DNA from: Acidobacteriaceae bacterium
GTDB taxonomy: Bacteria > Acidobacteriota > Terriglobia > Terriglobales > SbA1
NCBI GenBank assembly: GCA_003156615.1
Contig: PMHI01000738.1
Location: forward strand, 16,584 to 38,230
Reading direction: 5' to 3'
Length of the DNA stretch: 21,647 bases
Below the pieces are notes generated by a model, which searched no databases, was not told the origin of the DNA, and was given only the letters and a program-made list of their open reading frames with translations. Both the position numbers and the translations under genes were made by a program. The stretch's first letter is position 1. Every line of letters starts with the position of its first letter. Below, in pieces: positions 6,366 to 14,216 of this stretch.

Positions 6366-7188
6366 GGCTAATACTCCAAAGCGAAGCTACAACATCACCG
6401 CGTTGCAGCGCGGGTTGCGTCTTCTCCGCATTTTCAGCGAGTCACCGCACGGGCTCACGGCAACGCATGTGGCGGGACGATCCCAGCTGCCGGTGAGTAC
6501 GGTCCACCGTTTTCTGGCGAACTTAGAAGGTGCGGGCTTTTTGAACCGCGGCGGAGACGGCGTGTTTCACCTGGGAATCGCGTGTTTCGCGATCGGCCAG
6601 GCGGCTTTGGGTCAGCTCGATATTCGTGGGGTAAGCCTGCCGTATCTTCAGGAATTAAACCGGCAGACGCGCGAAACCATTCACCTTACAGTGCGGCATG
6701 GGCTTTCCGCGGTTTACGTCGAGAAACTGGATTCGCCCGAGCAGTTGCGCATTCACTCCCGCATCGGTGCAGCCGTTCCCTTGTATTGCACCGCAGTGGG
6801 CAAGATCATGTTGACGTACATGCCCGACGATGAGCGGAAACAAGCGCTGCCGCAGTTGGGATTGCGGCGTCTGACCCCCAACACGGTTGGAAACCTTCAG
6901 GAGCTCCAAGCTGAACTTTACCGCGTCCGAAAGAATGGCTACGCCTGCGATTTGGAGGAGCATGAACTCCATATACGGTGCATCGCAGCTCCCATCTGGG
7001 ACCACGCTGGTGGGGTGAATTCCAGCCTCAGCATTACTGCGCCGGTGGTACGCATGCCGGTCACCCGCTTGCGCCAACTCGCGACGCTTATTCAGACGGC
7101 TGGACTCCAAATTTCGCGCGAGTTGGGATATCGGACCGCCGGTTACGGATCGCCGCCGCGAAGACCTGCGGAAGGATCCGCCGCATGA
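6364..7188 (+). CDS. IclR family transcriptional regulator
   Basis: 274-residue DNA-binding regulator. Residues 10-62 form the winged helix-turn-helix (ITALQRGLRLLRIFSESPHG, SQLPVSTVHRFLANLEGAGF). Residues 85-255 are the IclR effector domain, with ETIHLTVRHGLSAVYVEKLD, GAAVPLYCTAVGKIMLTYM and RKNGYACDLEEHELHIRCIA. IclR proteins such as KdgR often sense 2-keto-3-deoxy sugar acids or aromatic acids. The start is taken at the ATG 6364; a GTG at 6337 is possible and neither has a good ribosome site. Its stop overlaps the next start as ATGA (7185-7188), so it is translationally coupled to the PQQ dehydrogenase. It is the obvious local regulator; the inducer is unknown. Confidence 0.92.
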   Translation: MANTPKRSYNITALQRGLRLLRIFSESPHGLTATHVAGRSQLPVSTVHRFLANLEGAGFLNRGGDGVFHLGIACFAIGQAALGQLDIRGVSLPYLQELNRQTRETIHLTVRHGLSAVYVEKLDSPEQLRIHSRIGAAVPLYCTAVGKIMLTYMPDDERKQALPQLGLRRLTPNTVGNLQELQAELYRVRKNGYACDLEEHELHIRCIAAPIWDHAGGVNSSLSITAPVVRMPVTRLRQLATLIQTAGLQISRELGYRTAGYGSPPRRPAEGSAA

Positions 7189-8807
7189 GGATGGTATCGC
7201 TCATCGCCGTGGTCTTTACCTGCCTGGCAGCTTGGGCGGGAAATGATGCGCCGGCAAGCGTGTCGACGGCGATCGATGTGCGGCCTGCGGATCTACTGGT
7301 CCAACCCCCGACCGCGAACTGGATTTCCTACAACGGGGACTATTCGGGCCGGCGCTATAGCGGACTTTCCGAAATCAACCCGGGCAATCTGGGGGGGCTG
7401 CGCGCCGAATGGGTCTTTCATGCGCACAACTCGGGACGGCTTGAGGTCACTCCAGTTGTCGTGAAAGGAATGATGTTCGTGACTGCTGCGAATGATGCCT
7501 CCGCGCTCGACGCGCGGACTGGACGAGTGGTATGGCACCATTCGTGGCCGATTTCGGAAGGGCTGATCGACGACGCGTCGGGGCACATCAACCGCGGGGT
7601 TGGGGTTTGGCACAATCGGGTTTACATGGAAACGGACAATGCGCATCTCCTCTGCCTGGACGTGCGCTCGGGCTATCTGATCTGGGACGTGGCGTATGCG
7701 GATTGGAACCGGAATTACGGCGCAACCAGCGCACCGCTCGTGGTCAAAGACAAAGTCTTGGTGGGGACCTCCGGCGGCGATGACGGCGTGCGGGGCTTTG
7801 TGGCAGCCTACGACGCATTGACCGGCAAGCTAGCTTGGCGATTCTGGACGATACCGGGTCCGGGAGAATTCGGATCCGAGAGCTGGCCCGGGAAACTCTA
7901 CCTGCACGGCGGCGGAACTACGTGGATGCCCGGCACATACGATCCCCAGCTCAACACGATTTATTGGGGTACAAGCAATCCTGCGCCTGACTTCGAGGGT
8001 GGCGTGCGCCCGGGAGACGATCTCTACACCGACTGTGTATTGGCACTGGATCCCGATACCGGAAAATTGAAGTGGTATTTCCAGTTCACGCCGCATGACC
8101 TTTTCGACTTCGACGCGGTTGAGACTCCGATCCTGATCGATGCCGTTTATCAGGGTACGGCACAAAAATTACTGGTGCAGGCAAACCGCAATGGCTACAT
8201 CTATGTGCTCGACCGCACCAGCGGAAGGTTTCTGTCGGCAACACCATTCGTGGACAAACTGAACTGGGCGAAAGGAATCGATGCACAAGGCAGGCCTCTT
8301 GTGACCGGCATCCAGCCGACTGCGGGAGGAACACGAGTCTGCCCCGGCTATTCGGGAGCCACCAACTGGTTTGCACCGTCGTACAGCGAGTCCACGCATT
8401 CCGTTTATTTCATGGCCCTGGAGGAATGCGAAACCTATTTTTTCAAGCCGCAGACTTTTCGGGAAGGTCAAGGCTATTACTCGACGGGAGTAAAGCGTAT
8501 TCCGGGGGAACATTCCCAGAAGGTTCTGATTGCATTCAACCTGGATACAAATTCGATAAGCTGGAAATATCCGCAAACAGGCGCGGGACGCTCCTCCGGT
8601 GGGACCATGACAACGGCGGGCGGCCTGGTGTTTTTCGGGGACGATGCGGGCTCGCTTGAGGCTGTAGACGGGCGAAGTGGCAAGGCGCTATGGCACTTCA
8701 ATACGGGGCAAGACATGAGTGCGTCCCCTATGACCTATGCAATCGGCAGCAAACAATACGTGGCGATTGCAGCGGGTAGTGATGTTTTCAGCTTCGCATT
8801 GCCCTGA
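7185..8807 (+). CDS. Periplasmic PQQ-dependent dehydrogenase (quinoprotein, no fused heme)
   Basis: 540 residues: a signal peptide (residues 1-20, MVSLIAVVFTCLAAWAG) and an eight-bladed quinoprotein propeller with repeated W-motifs (DARTGRVVWHHSWP, DPDTGKLKWYFQ, DGRSGKALWHFNTG). The catalytic region reads TPHDLFDFDAVETPIL with Asp308 in the catalytic-base position and Asp310 two residues on, the pair found in lanthanide-dependent XoxF-type enzymes (calcium MxaF-type enzymes lack the second Asp). No CXXCH is present, so electrons must leave through a separate cytochrome c, such as the diheme protein on the minus strand. The family oxidises alcohols or sugars. The start at 7185 overlaps the iclR stop; AAGGA lies just upstream. 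RidA follows 42 bp later. Confidence 0.92.
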   Translation: MRMVSLIAVVFTCLAAWAGNDAPASVSTAIDVRPADLLVQPPTANWISYNGDYSGRRYSGLSEINPGNLGGLRAEWVFHAHNSGRLEVTPVVVKGMMFVTAANDASALDARTGRVVWHHSWPISEGLIDDASGHINRGVGVWHNRVYMETDNAHLLCLDVRSGYLIWDVAYADWNRNYGATSAPLVVKDKVLVGTSGGDDGVRGFVAAYDALTGKLAWRFWTIPGPGEFGSESWPGKLYLHGGGTTWMPGTYDPQLNTIYWGTSNPAPDFEGGVRPGDDLYTDCVLALDPDTGKLKWYFQFTPHDLFDFDAVETPILIDAVYQGTAQKLLVQANRNGYIYVLDRTSGRFLSATPFVDKLNWAKGIDAQGRPLVTGIQPTAGGTRVCPGYSGATNWFAPSYSESTHSVYFMALEECETYFFKPQTFREGQGYYSTGVKRIPGEHSQKVLIAFNLDTNSISWKYPQTGAGRSSGGTMTTAGGLVFFGDDAGSLEAVDGRSGKALWHFNTGQDMSASPMTYAIGSKQYVAIAAGSDVFSFALP

Positions 8808-8849
8808 TTGCGAGCGGATCCCGAAGGCTAAATCGGAAGGAGGAGGTAT

Positions 8850-9359
8850 ATGAATTTGACTTTCACTCGACGAACGTTTGCGGCGCGGTTCGCTTCCGTG
8901 CTTTCCGCGTTGGGAGTTACTGCCGCCGTTTTGCCTAACCGTGCATTGGCGCAAAATGCTGGCGCGCAGGATGGGGGAATCCGCAAGCTGAATAGCGAAG
9001 GCAAACCGGGCAGCGAGAAAGACGTCATCATGCCGGTGATTGTTCACCGCGGGTTGATTTATGTCGCGGGGCAGGGTGCCCACGATAAACGCGACTCCAA
9101 GGAATGGACGATCGAGTCTCACACCAGCATGGTCATGGACAAGATCAAGAAGCACGTGGAAATCGGCGGGGGAACCATGGACAGCATTTTGCAACTGAAT
9201 GTCTTCCTGGTGAAGATTGAACACTGGGACGGAATGCATAAAGTGTTCTCGACATATTTTCCTCATGGCGGCCCGGCGCGCACAACCGTTGCGGTGGCTG
9301 CGCTGCCGGGAGACTCGCTGGTGGAAATCAATTGCATCGCCGCAGTCACCAGTAAGTGA
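8850..9359 (+). CDS. Tat-exported RidA family protein
   Basis: 169 residues; the start follows the strong site GGAAGGAGGAGG at 8836-8847. The N-terminus has a twin-arginine motif (TRRTFAARF) and a hydrophobic stretch ending in ALAQ near residue 35. The RidA fold follows: GLIYVAGQGAHDKRDSKEWT, MDSILQLNVFLVKIEHWDGM, and the active-site Arg in GGPARTTVAVAALPGD (Arg144) with Glu in VEINCIAA. RidA proteins speed hydrolysis of enamine/imine intermediates made by PLP lyases. The next gene, 20 bp on, is a PLP enzyme with its own Tat signal, which is a direct functional match. It differs from the Sec-type RidA at 4933-5400, so the two may act on different intermediates. Confidence 0.88.
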   Translation: MNLTFTRRTFAARFASVLSALGVTAAVLPNRALAQNAGAQDGGIRKLNSEGKPGSEKDVIMPVIVHRGLIYVAGQGAHDKRDSKEWTIESHTSMVMDKIKKHVEIGGGTMDSILQLNVFLVKIEHWDGMHKVFSTYFPHGGPARTTVAVAALPGDSLVEINCIAAVTSK

Positions 9360-9379
9360 GCGGTAAGGGAGCTTCATTC

Positions 9380-10642
9380 ATGCGACTGAACTCAAAGTGG
9401 AATCGCCGGAGTTTTCTTGGTGGCGTGGGAGCCATTGCCGGTTCGATCCTGGCGCCACGCAAGTTGTTTTCCTGGAATCGCCGGGCGGCGGGCGCAAGCA
9501 TACCGGTAAACGGGTTCGGGCAAACAGGAAACCCCTACGAAGAACTTGGAGTTACGACAGTGATTAACTGTGAAGGGACCATGACGATGCTGGGCGGTTC
9601 CCTTCCCCACCCCGAACTCGAAGCGGTGATGACCATGGCTGGGCGCCACTTTGTAAGCATCCCAGAGTTAGAGGTGGCCGCGGGAAAACGCATCGCGGAA
9701 ATGCTCAAGTTGCCGGAGGGTTACACGGCGCTTGTGACCTCGGGCGCGGCGGCAGCGATGCAATCAGGCCTGGCGGGCATTCTCACTGGTGGGAACGAGG
9801 CCTTGATCCGGCAATTGCCGGATCTCACCGGTATGAAGTCGGAAGTGATTATTCAGAAATCACATCGCAATCCGTTTGATCACCAGCTGCGATCTACGGG
9901 AATCAAGCTGATCGAGATTGAAACCGTTGATCAATTGCGAGCTGTGGTGAATGAGCGCACGGCGATGATGCACTTCTCCAATTTCGCCAACGCGGCGGGG
10001 CAGATCAAAGTAGACGACTGGGTCAAGCTGGCCAAGCAACATAACGTCCCTTGCATGAACGACGCCGCGGCCGATACGCCACCGGTGTCTCATCTCTGGG
10101 ACTACACCAACATGGGGTACGACCTTGTGACTTTTAGCGGCGGCAAAGCGATTCGCGGGCCGCAGTGCGCCGGCCTGTTGATCGGACGGAAGGACTTGGT
10201 GGCCAATGCGCTGCTCAACAACAGCCCGCACGAGGACACATTAGGCCGCAGCCAGAAGGTCGGAAAAGAAGAAATCCTGGGAATGCTGAAAGCGCTCGAA
10301 CTTTTTCTCGCGGAAGACCACGAGGCGCTGGCAAAAGAATGGCAGGCTCGGCTGGAAGGGATTTCGCGCGAAATCACGAAGGTTCCAGGCGTCAGTACAT
10401 CGTTCTTTGTTCCGGACATTGCCAATCACGTGCCGCACATGAGCATCACGTGGGACGCGGCCAGCATTTCGTTGACGCCCGAACAGGCTTCCAAGCAGTT
10501 GCGCAACCTGAAGCCGTCCATCGTGATAGGAGGCGGCGAAGGGCGACCGGGGCTGGCCATGAACTCGTTCATGCTGCAAGCCGGCGAAGACAAAGTCGTA
10601 GCCGAGCAACTTTCGCGCCTGCTGCGCGAACACGCGGCGTAA
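9380..10642 (+). CDS. Tat-exported PLP-dependent enzyme, SelA/DgaE (D-glucosaminate ammonia-lyase) type
   Basis: 420 residues, fold type I. The Tat signal NRRSFLGGVGAIAGSIL lies within the first 30 residues; the start at 9380 is preferred because AGGGAG lies upstream and the Tat motif then sits near the N-terminus (GTG at 9356 is also possible). Domain landmarks: YEELGVTTVINCEGTMTMLG, ALVTSGAAAAMQSGLAG, the cofactor Asp in CMNDAAADTPP, and the Schiff-base Lys in TFSGGKAIRGPQ (Lys256). The family includes L-seryl-tRNA selenium transferase-like proteins and D-glucosaminate(-6-phosphate) ammonia-lyases. Export of a folded, PLP-loaded enzyme fits the Tat route. Together with the RidA before it, a periplasmic ammonia-lyase for an amino-sugar acid is the best reading. 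No selenocysteine genes are nearby. Confidence 0.85.
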   Translation: MRLNSKWNRRSFLGGVGAIAGSILAPRKLFSWNRRAAGASIPVNGFGQTGNPYEELGVTTVINCEGTMTMLGGSLPHPELEAVMTMAGRHFVSIPELEVAAGKRIAEMLKLPEGYTALVTSGAAAAMQSGLAGILTGGNEALIRQLPDLTGMKSEVIIQKSHRNPFDHQLRSTGIKLIEIETVDQLRAVVNERTAMMHFSNFANAAGQIKVDDWVKLAKQHNVPCMNDAAADTPPVSHLWDYTNMGYDLVTFSGGKAIRGPQCAGLLIGRKDLVANALLNNSPHEDTLGRSQKVGKEEILGMLKALELFLAEDHEALAKEWQARLEGISREITKVPGVSTSFFVPDIANHVPHMSITWDAASISLTPEQASKQLRNLKPSIVIGGGEGRPGLAMNSFMLQAGEDKVVAEQLSRLLREHAA

Positions 10643-10659
10643 CCGAGGAATATCCTGCG

Positions 10660-12015
10660 ATGAACAGTGCTAGAACGAGCCATGTCCGCTGGTTTCTGGT
10701 GTTCTGGCTGTTCATCCTCAGTGCCGTGTCTTATCTCGACCGAGTAAACATTTCCATTGCCGGCGGGTCCATTGCGGAGGCCTACCATCTCAGCGATGTG
10801 CAACTGGGTAAAGTGTTCAGCGCCATGCTGGTCGGCTACGCACTGTTCCAGACGGTTGGCGGGAGGCTGGCCGACCGCTTTGGACCCCGCCGTGTGTTGG
10901 CTGCGGGCGTCGCGTGGTGGGGAATCTTCACCGCCCTCACTGCCATGGTTCCCGCAAACATTGCAGGCGCGATCTTTGTTTTCGTCGTGGTGCGCTTTCT
11001 TCTGGGCGCGGGCGAAGCGGTGATTTATCCCTCCGCCAATCAATTCATTGCGCGTTGGATTCCGCCTTCGGAGCGAGGTATTGCGAATGGCTGGATTTTC
11101 GCTGGTGTGGGAGCGGGCGCCGGCCTTACTCCGTTGCTCATTACCCACATCATGCTTCGTTACGGCTGGCGATCGTCTTTCTGGGTATGCTCCATCATCG
11201 GATTTGCCGCGGGTGCGGTCTGGTTCCTGATTGCTCGCGACGCGCCCGCCGAGCATGCTGGCGTTTCTGCCTCTGAGTTGACGTTGATTCGCTCGGGGCT
11301 GACGCACGCGGAGTCGAATAATGATCCGAAAGTGCTCGTAACCTGGGGTCGCGTAATGCAAAGCAAAGAAGTCTGGGCCGTCACCCTCAGCTACTTTTGC
11401 TATGGCTACGTGGCTTGGATTTTCTTCAGTTGGTTCTATCGTTATCTCGCCAAAGCGCGTGGCCTGGATTTGAAGGCCAGCGCCTTTTACACCATGTTGC
11501 CATTTCTCGCCATGTTGGGGTGCTGCCTCTTAGGAGGAGCTATCAACGACCGGCTTACAAAATGGCAAGGGCCGCGGGTTGGACGCTGCGGTCTTGCGGC
11601 GTTCGCGATCGCCGTGGCAGGGATATTCATCGCTTTCGGGTCGCAGGTTCAAAGCGCGCGGCTGGCCAGCGTGGTACTCGCCGGCGGAGCCGGGGCGCTT
11701 TATTTGTCCCAGAGTTCCTTCTGGTCGGTGACGGCGGATATTGCTGGCGCGTCCTCGGGTTCAGTATCGGGCTTCATGAATATGGGGAACCAGATTGGAG
11801 CGGCGCTCACGGCTTCTCTCACTCCCTGGATCGCAGCCCGATTCGGTTGGACGACTTCATTTCTGGTGGCAGCGGGGTTGTGCGCGGTAGGCGCGGTGAG
11901 CTGGCTGGTGGTGGATCCATCGCGGCAACTCGGAGTTTTGACCGCTGATGCTGTTGGGTTGCAGGTTCAGAGTTCTAAACGTATGTCCGATCAGTTTCGT
12001 GAAGTTACGTCGTAA
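10660..12015 (+). CDS. MFS transporter, anion:cation symporter (ACS) family
   Basis: 451-residue inner-membrane transporter with about 12 hydrophobic segments in two six-helix halves. The first helix carries SYLDRVNISIAGGSIAEAY, the signature of the ACS family (hexuronate, glucarate, galactonate and related acid transporters). The loop motif GGRLADRFGPRRVLA follows helix 2, and RFLLGAGEAVIYPSANQFIA matches helix 4. The start at 10660 has GAGGA upstream; the open frame before it is antisense-free overlap with the PLP gene and carries no membrane helix. It lies 17 bp after the PLP gene and 5 bp before the glycoside hydrolase, within one operon. Likely imports the sugar acid or keto-acid produced outside the membrane. 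Confidence 0.9.
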   Translation: MNSARTSHVRWFLVFWLFILSAVSYLDRVNISIAGGSIAEAYHLSDVQLGKVFSAMLVGYALFQTVGGRLADRFGPRRVLAAGVAWWGIFTALTAMVPANIAGAIFVFVVVRFLLGAGEAVIYPSANQFIARWIPPSERGIANGWIFAGVGAGAGLTPLLITHIMLRYGWRSSFWVCSIIGFAAGAVWFLIARDAPAEHAGVSASELTLIRSGLTHAESNNDPKVLVTWGRVMQSKEVWAVTLSYFCYGYVAWIFFSWFYRYLAKARGLDLKASAFYTMLPFLAMLGCCLLGGAINDRLTKWQGPRVGRCGLAAFAIAVAGIFIAFGSQVQSARLASVVLAGGAGALYLSQSSFWSVTADIAGASSGSVSGFMNMGNQIGAALTASLTPWIAARFGWTTSFLVAAGLCAVGAVSWLVVDPSRQLGVLTADAVGLQVQSSKRMSDQFREVTS

Positions 12016-12020
12016 AGATC

Positions 12021-14216
12021 ATGCCGAAGCTGAACATCAAATCGAAAAAGCGGTTGAGCAGATCCGGCCTTGCGATCGCTGTTCTTCTTGTTGTCGTGCA
12101 CAGCACCGGTGCGACCGCTCAATCGGCGTCTGCCGCGGAACCGCAGCCGGTGGCTACCGTTCACGTCGACGCTACTCCTGGCCATGCCATCAACTCCTTC
12201 GATCCCGACAGCGCTCTTGGCAGCTCCATCGATGTTCTATCTCATGATGGGATCGACAGGGTTTACACCCCGCACATCATCCAGGAGTCCCTTTCGGCGG
12301 GCTGGGGACCGATTACTTATCGCAACAACTCCGAGTTGCGCATGGCAGCTTGGCATTGGACCGAGAACGGGACGTGGAGCGATCCTGCACACAAGAGGGG
12401 GTACTTTACTGGAAACACCGAGCTCAAGGAACCGCTGCGCTACATCCTTTCCTACGCGTTGCCGCACCGCGGTTTCTCGACCAGCGGAGACCGCCCGCTG
12501 CAAGGTCCAAATCTCAGCTACTGGAAGAGCAATCCGTATCTAACCAGCAAGTTCACGGGGGAAAGCGACGCCCTTCATCCGCAATGGGTGGTCGTGGACC
12601 TACAGGCCGAAAAACCGGTGAGTGCTATTCGCATCGCCTGGGCCGACCCGTATGCGACGACCTATCAAGTGGAGTATTGGGTGGGAAAACGCGCCCTCGA
12701 CTTCGATGAAGGCCCGAAGGGTGAGTGGAAGACCTTTTCCGCAGGAGCGATAAAGGACGCGCACGGTGGAACCGTCAATCTGAAGCTCGCCGACACACCC
12801 ATCACAACACAGTACGTGCGCGTATTGATGACTGAATCATCGAACACTTGCGATCTGCATGGATCGGACGACGTCCGCAATTGCGTGGGATACGCCATTC
12901 AGCAAATCCGCGTCGGCAGCGTCGATTCCAGCGGCGCTTTTGCCGAGGTCCAGAAGAATATGGGCGATCGGCCAACCACTTATTGCTCCTCCTCGATTGA
13001 TCCCTGGCACTCGGCCGCTGACGTGAACGCCACCGGCAGCTACCAGCACAGTGGCTTTGATCTTTTCTTCACCAGCGGCCTCACTAACAATCTGCCCGCA
13101 ATGATTCCGGTCACCATGCTTTACGGCACGCCGGACGATGCTGCCGCTGAAATTGCCTACATTGAGAAGCGTGGCTATAGCATCGGATACATCGAACTGG
13201 GTGAGGAGCCCGACGGCAAGCACGCCATGCCCGAAGACTACGCGGCCTTGTTCATCCAGTGGGCGGCGGCTATCCACAAAGTAGATCCGAAACTTAAGCT
13301 GGGCGGGCCGATCTTTGAAGGGGTGAATGACGACATTCGAGTCTGGCCCGACGCGCAGGACCGGACCTCATGGATGGGCCGCTTCGTGGACTACCTGAAG
13401 GCGCACGGCCGGATTTCCGACCTGACTTTCGTGTCGTTCGAGCACTATCCGTTTGAAGCGTGCACCATTACCTGGGAAACTCTGTACACCGAGCCTCAGT
13501 TGATGAAGCACATCCTGCAGGTGTGGAGAGACGACGGCGTGCCCAAAGAAGTTCCGCTCATGGTTACCGAGAACCATCTAGCCGCTGAGCTAACGGGACC
13601 GATGACCACGATTTTTGCAGCGCTGTGGCTCGCGGACAATGTCGGCTCTTTCTTCGAGGGTGGAGGCGCTGCCTTTTATCACTCGCCGATTCAGCCGCAA
13701 GGCGTTCAGAACAGTTGTCTGGGTTGGGCCTCATGGTCGAATTTTGTTTCTGACGATAGCTACGACATCAAGGGATACACTTCGCCCTACTTTGCCGCTC
13801 ATATGATTAACCTGGAGTGGGTACAGCACCGCTCCGGGCTGCATCACATGTTCCCTTCTTCCACCGATGTCAAGGATGCCGAAGGCAATGTGCTGGTCAC
13901 GTCGTATGCAGTGCATCGTCCAGACGGAAACTGGTCTCTGATGCTGGTCAACCGGGACGAGACCAAACCGCACACCGTGCGCGTGGAATTTGAGGACTCC
14001 AAAAGCAAGCAGAGGGTGTCGTTTTTCGGGCCGGTCGCCTTCGTGACTTTCGGGAGCGAACAGTATGTGTGGATTAGCGACGGCCCAAACAGTCACGCGG
14101 ACCCCGATCATCCACCGATCGCGACTACCCTGGCCTCGACCCCCGAGACTGCGTTCACCCTGCCGAAGGCCTCAATCACCGTCCTGCGGGGAAAGGTGGC
14201 GAGGTTCAAGGATTGA
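12021..14216 (+). CDS. Secreted TIM-barrel glycoside hydrolase with discoidin-like domain
   Basis: 731 residues. A signal peptide (residues 1-33, LAIAVLLVVVHSTGATAQ) is followed by an N-terminal domain, then a discoidin/F5-8C-like beta domain at about 188-305 (QWVVVDLQAEKPVSAIRIAW, TTQYVRVLMTESSNTCDLHG). A TIM barrel of the clan-A kind covers about 340-600, with the acid/base candidate Glu396 in IELGEEPDGK and the nucleophile candidate Glu517 in LMVTENHLA. A C-terminal beta domain (YAVHRPDGNWSLMLVNRDET) resembles the cap of GH30/GH39/GH79-like enzymes. The exact GH family is not clear to me. It starts 5 bp after the MFS gene and ends the operon; it probably releases the sugar that the exported enzymes process. 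A 6-bp hairpin (14215-14230) covers the stop. Confidence 0.78.
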   Translation: MPKLNIKSKKRLSRSGLAIAVLLVVVHSTGATAQSASAAEPQPVATVHVDATPGHAINSFDPDSALGSSIDVLSHDGIDRVYTPHIIQESLSAGWGPITYRNNSELRMAAWHWTENGTWSDPAHKRGYFTGNTELKEPLRYILSYALPHRGFSTSGDRPLQGPNLSYWKSNPYLTSKFTGESDALHPQWVVVDLQAEKPVSAIRIAWADPYATTYQVEYWVGKRALDFDEGPKGEWKTFSAGAIKDAHGGTVNLKLADTPITTQYVRVLMTESSNTCDLHGSDDVRNCVGYAIQQIRVGSVDSSGAFAEVQKNMGDRPTTYCSSSIDPWHSAADVNATGSYQHSGFDLFFTSGLTNNLPAMIPVTMLYGTPDDAAAEIAYIEKRGYSIGYIELGEEPDGKHAMPEDYAALFIQWAAAIHKVDPKLKLGGPIFEGVNDDIRVWPDAQDRTSWMGRFVDYLKAHGRISDLTFVSFEHYPFEACTITWETLYTEPQLMKHILQVWRDDGVPKEVPLMVTENHLAAELTGPMTTIFAALWLADNVGSFFEGGGAAFYHSPIQPQGVQNSCLGWASWSNFVSDDSYDIKGYTSPYFAAHMINLEWVQHRSGLHHMFPSSTDVKDAEGNVLVTSYAVHRPDGNWSLMLVNRDETKPHTVRVEFEDSKSKQRVSFFGPVAFVTFGSEQYVWISDGPNSHADPDHPPIATTLASTPETAFTLPKASITVLRGKVARFKD

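Noticed and set aside
9380..10642. Calling the PLP enzyme selenocysteine synthase SelA
   Set aside because: It has a Tat signal, and no selB, selD or tRNA-Sec is in the window; the catabolic context favours the DgaE-like ammonia-lyase branch.
10165..10659. N-terminal extension of the MFS transporter
   Set aside because: The first 165 codons lie out of frame inside the PLP gene and are Arg-rich; ATG 10660 starts just before the first membrane helix.
10426..11361. Long minus-strand open frame (311 codons) across the PLP and MFS genes
   Set aside because: Antisense to two well-supported genes; the translation is Arg/His-rich without a recognisable domain, as expected for the shadow of GC-rich coding DNA.
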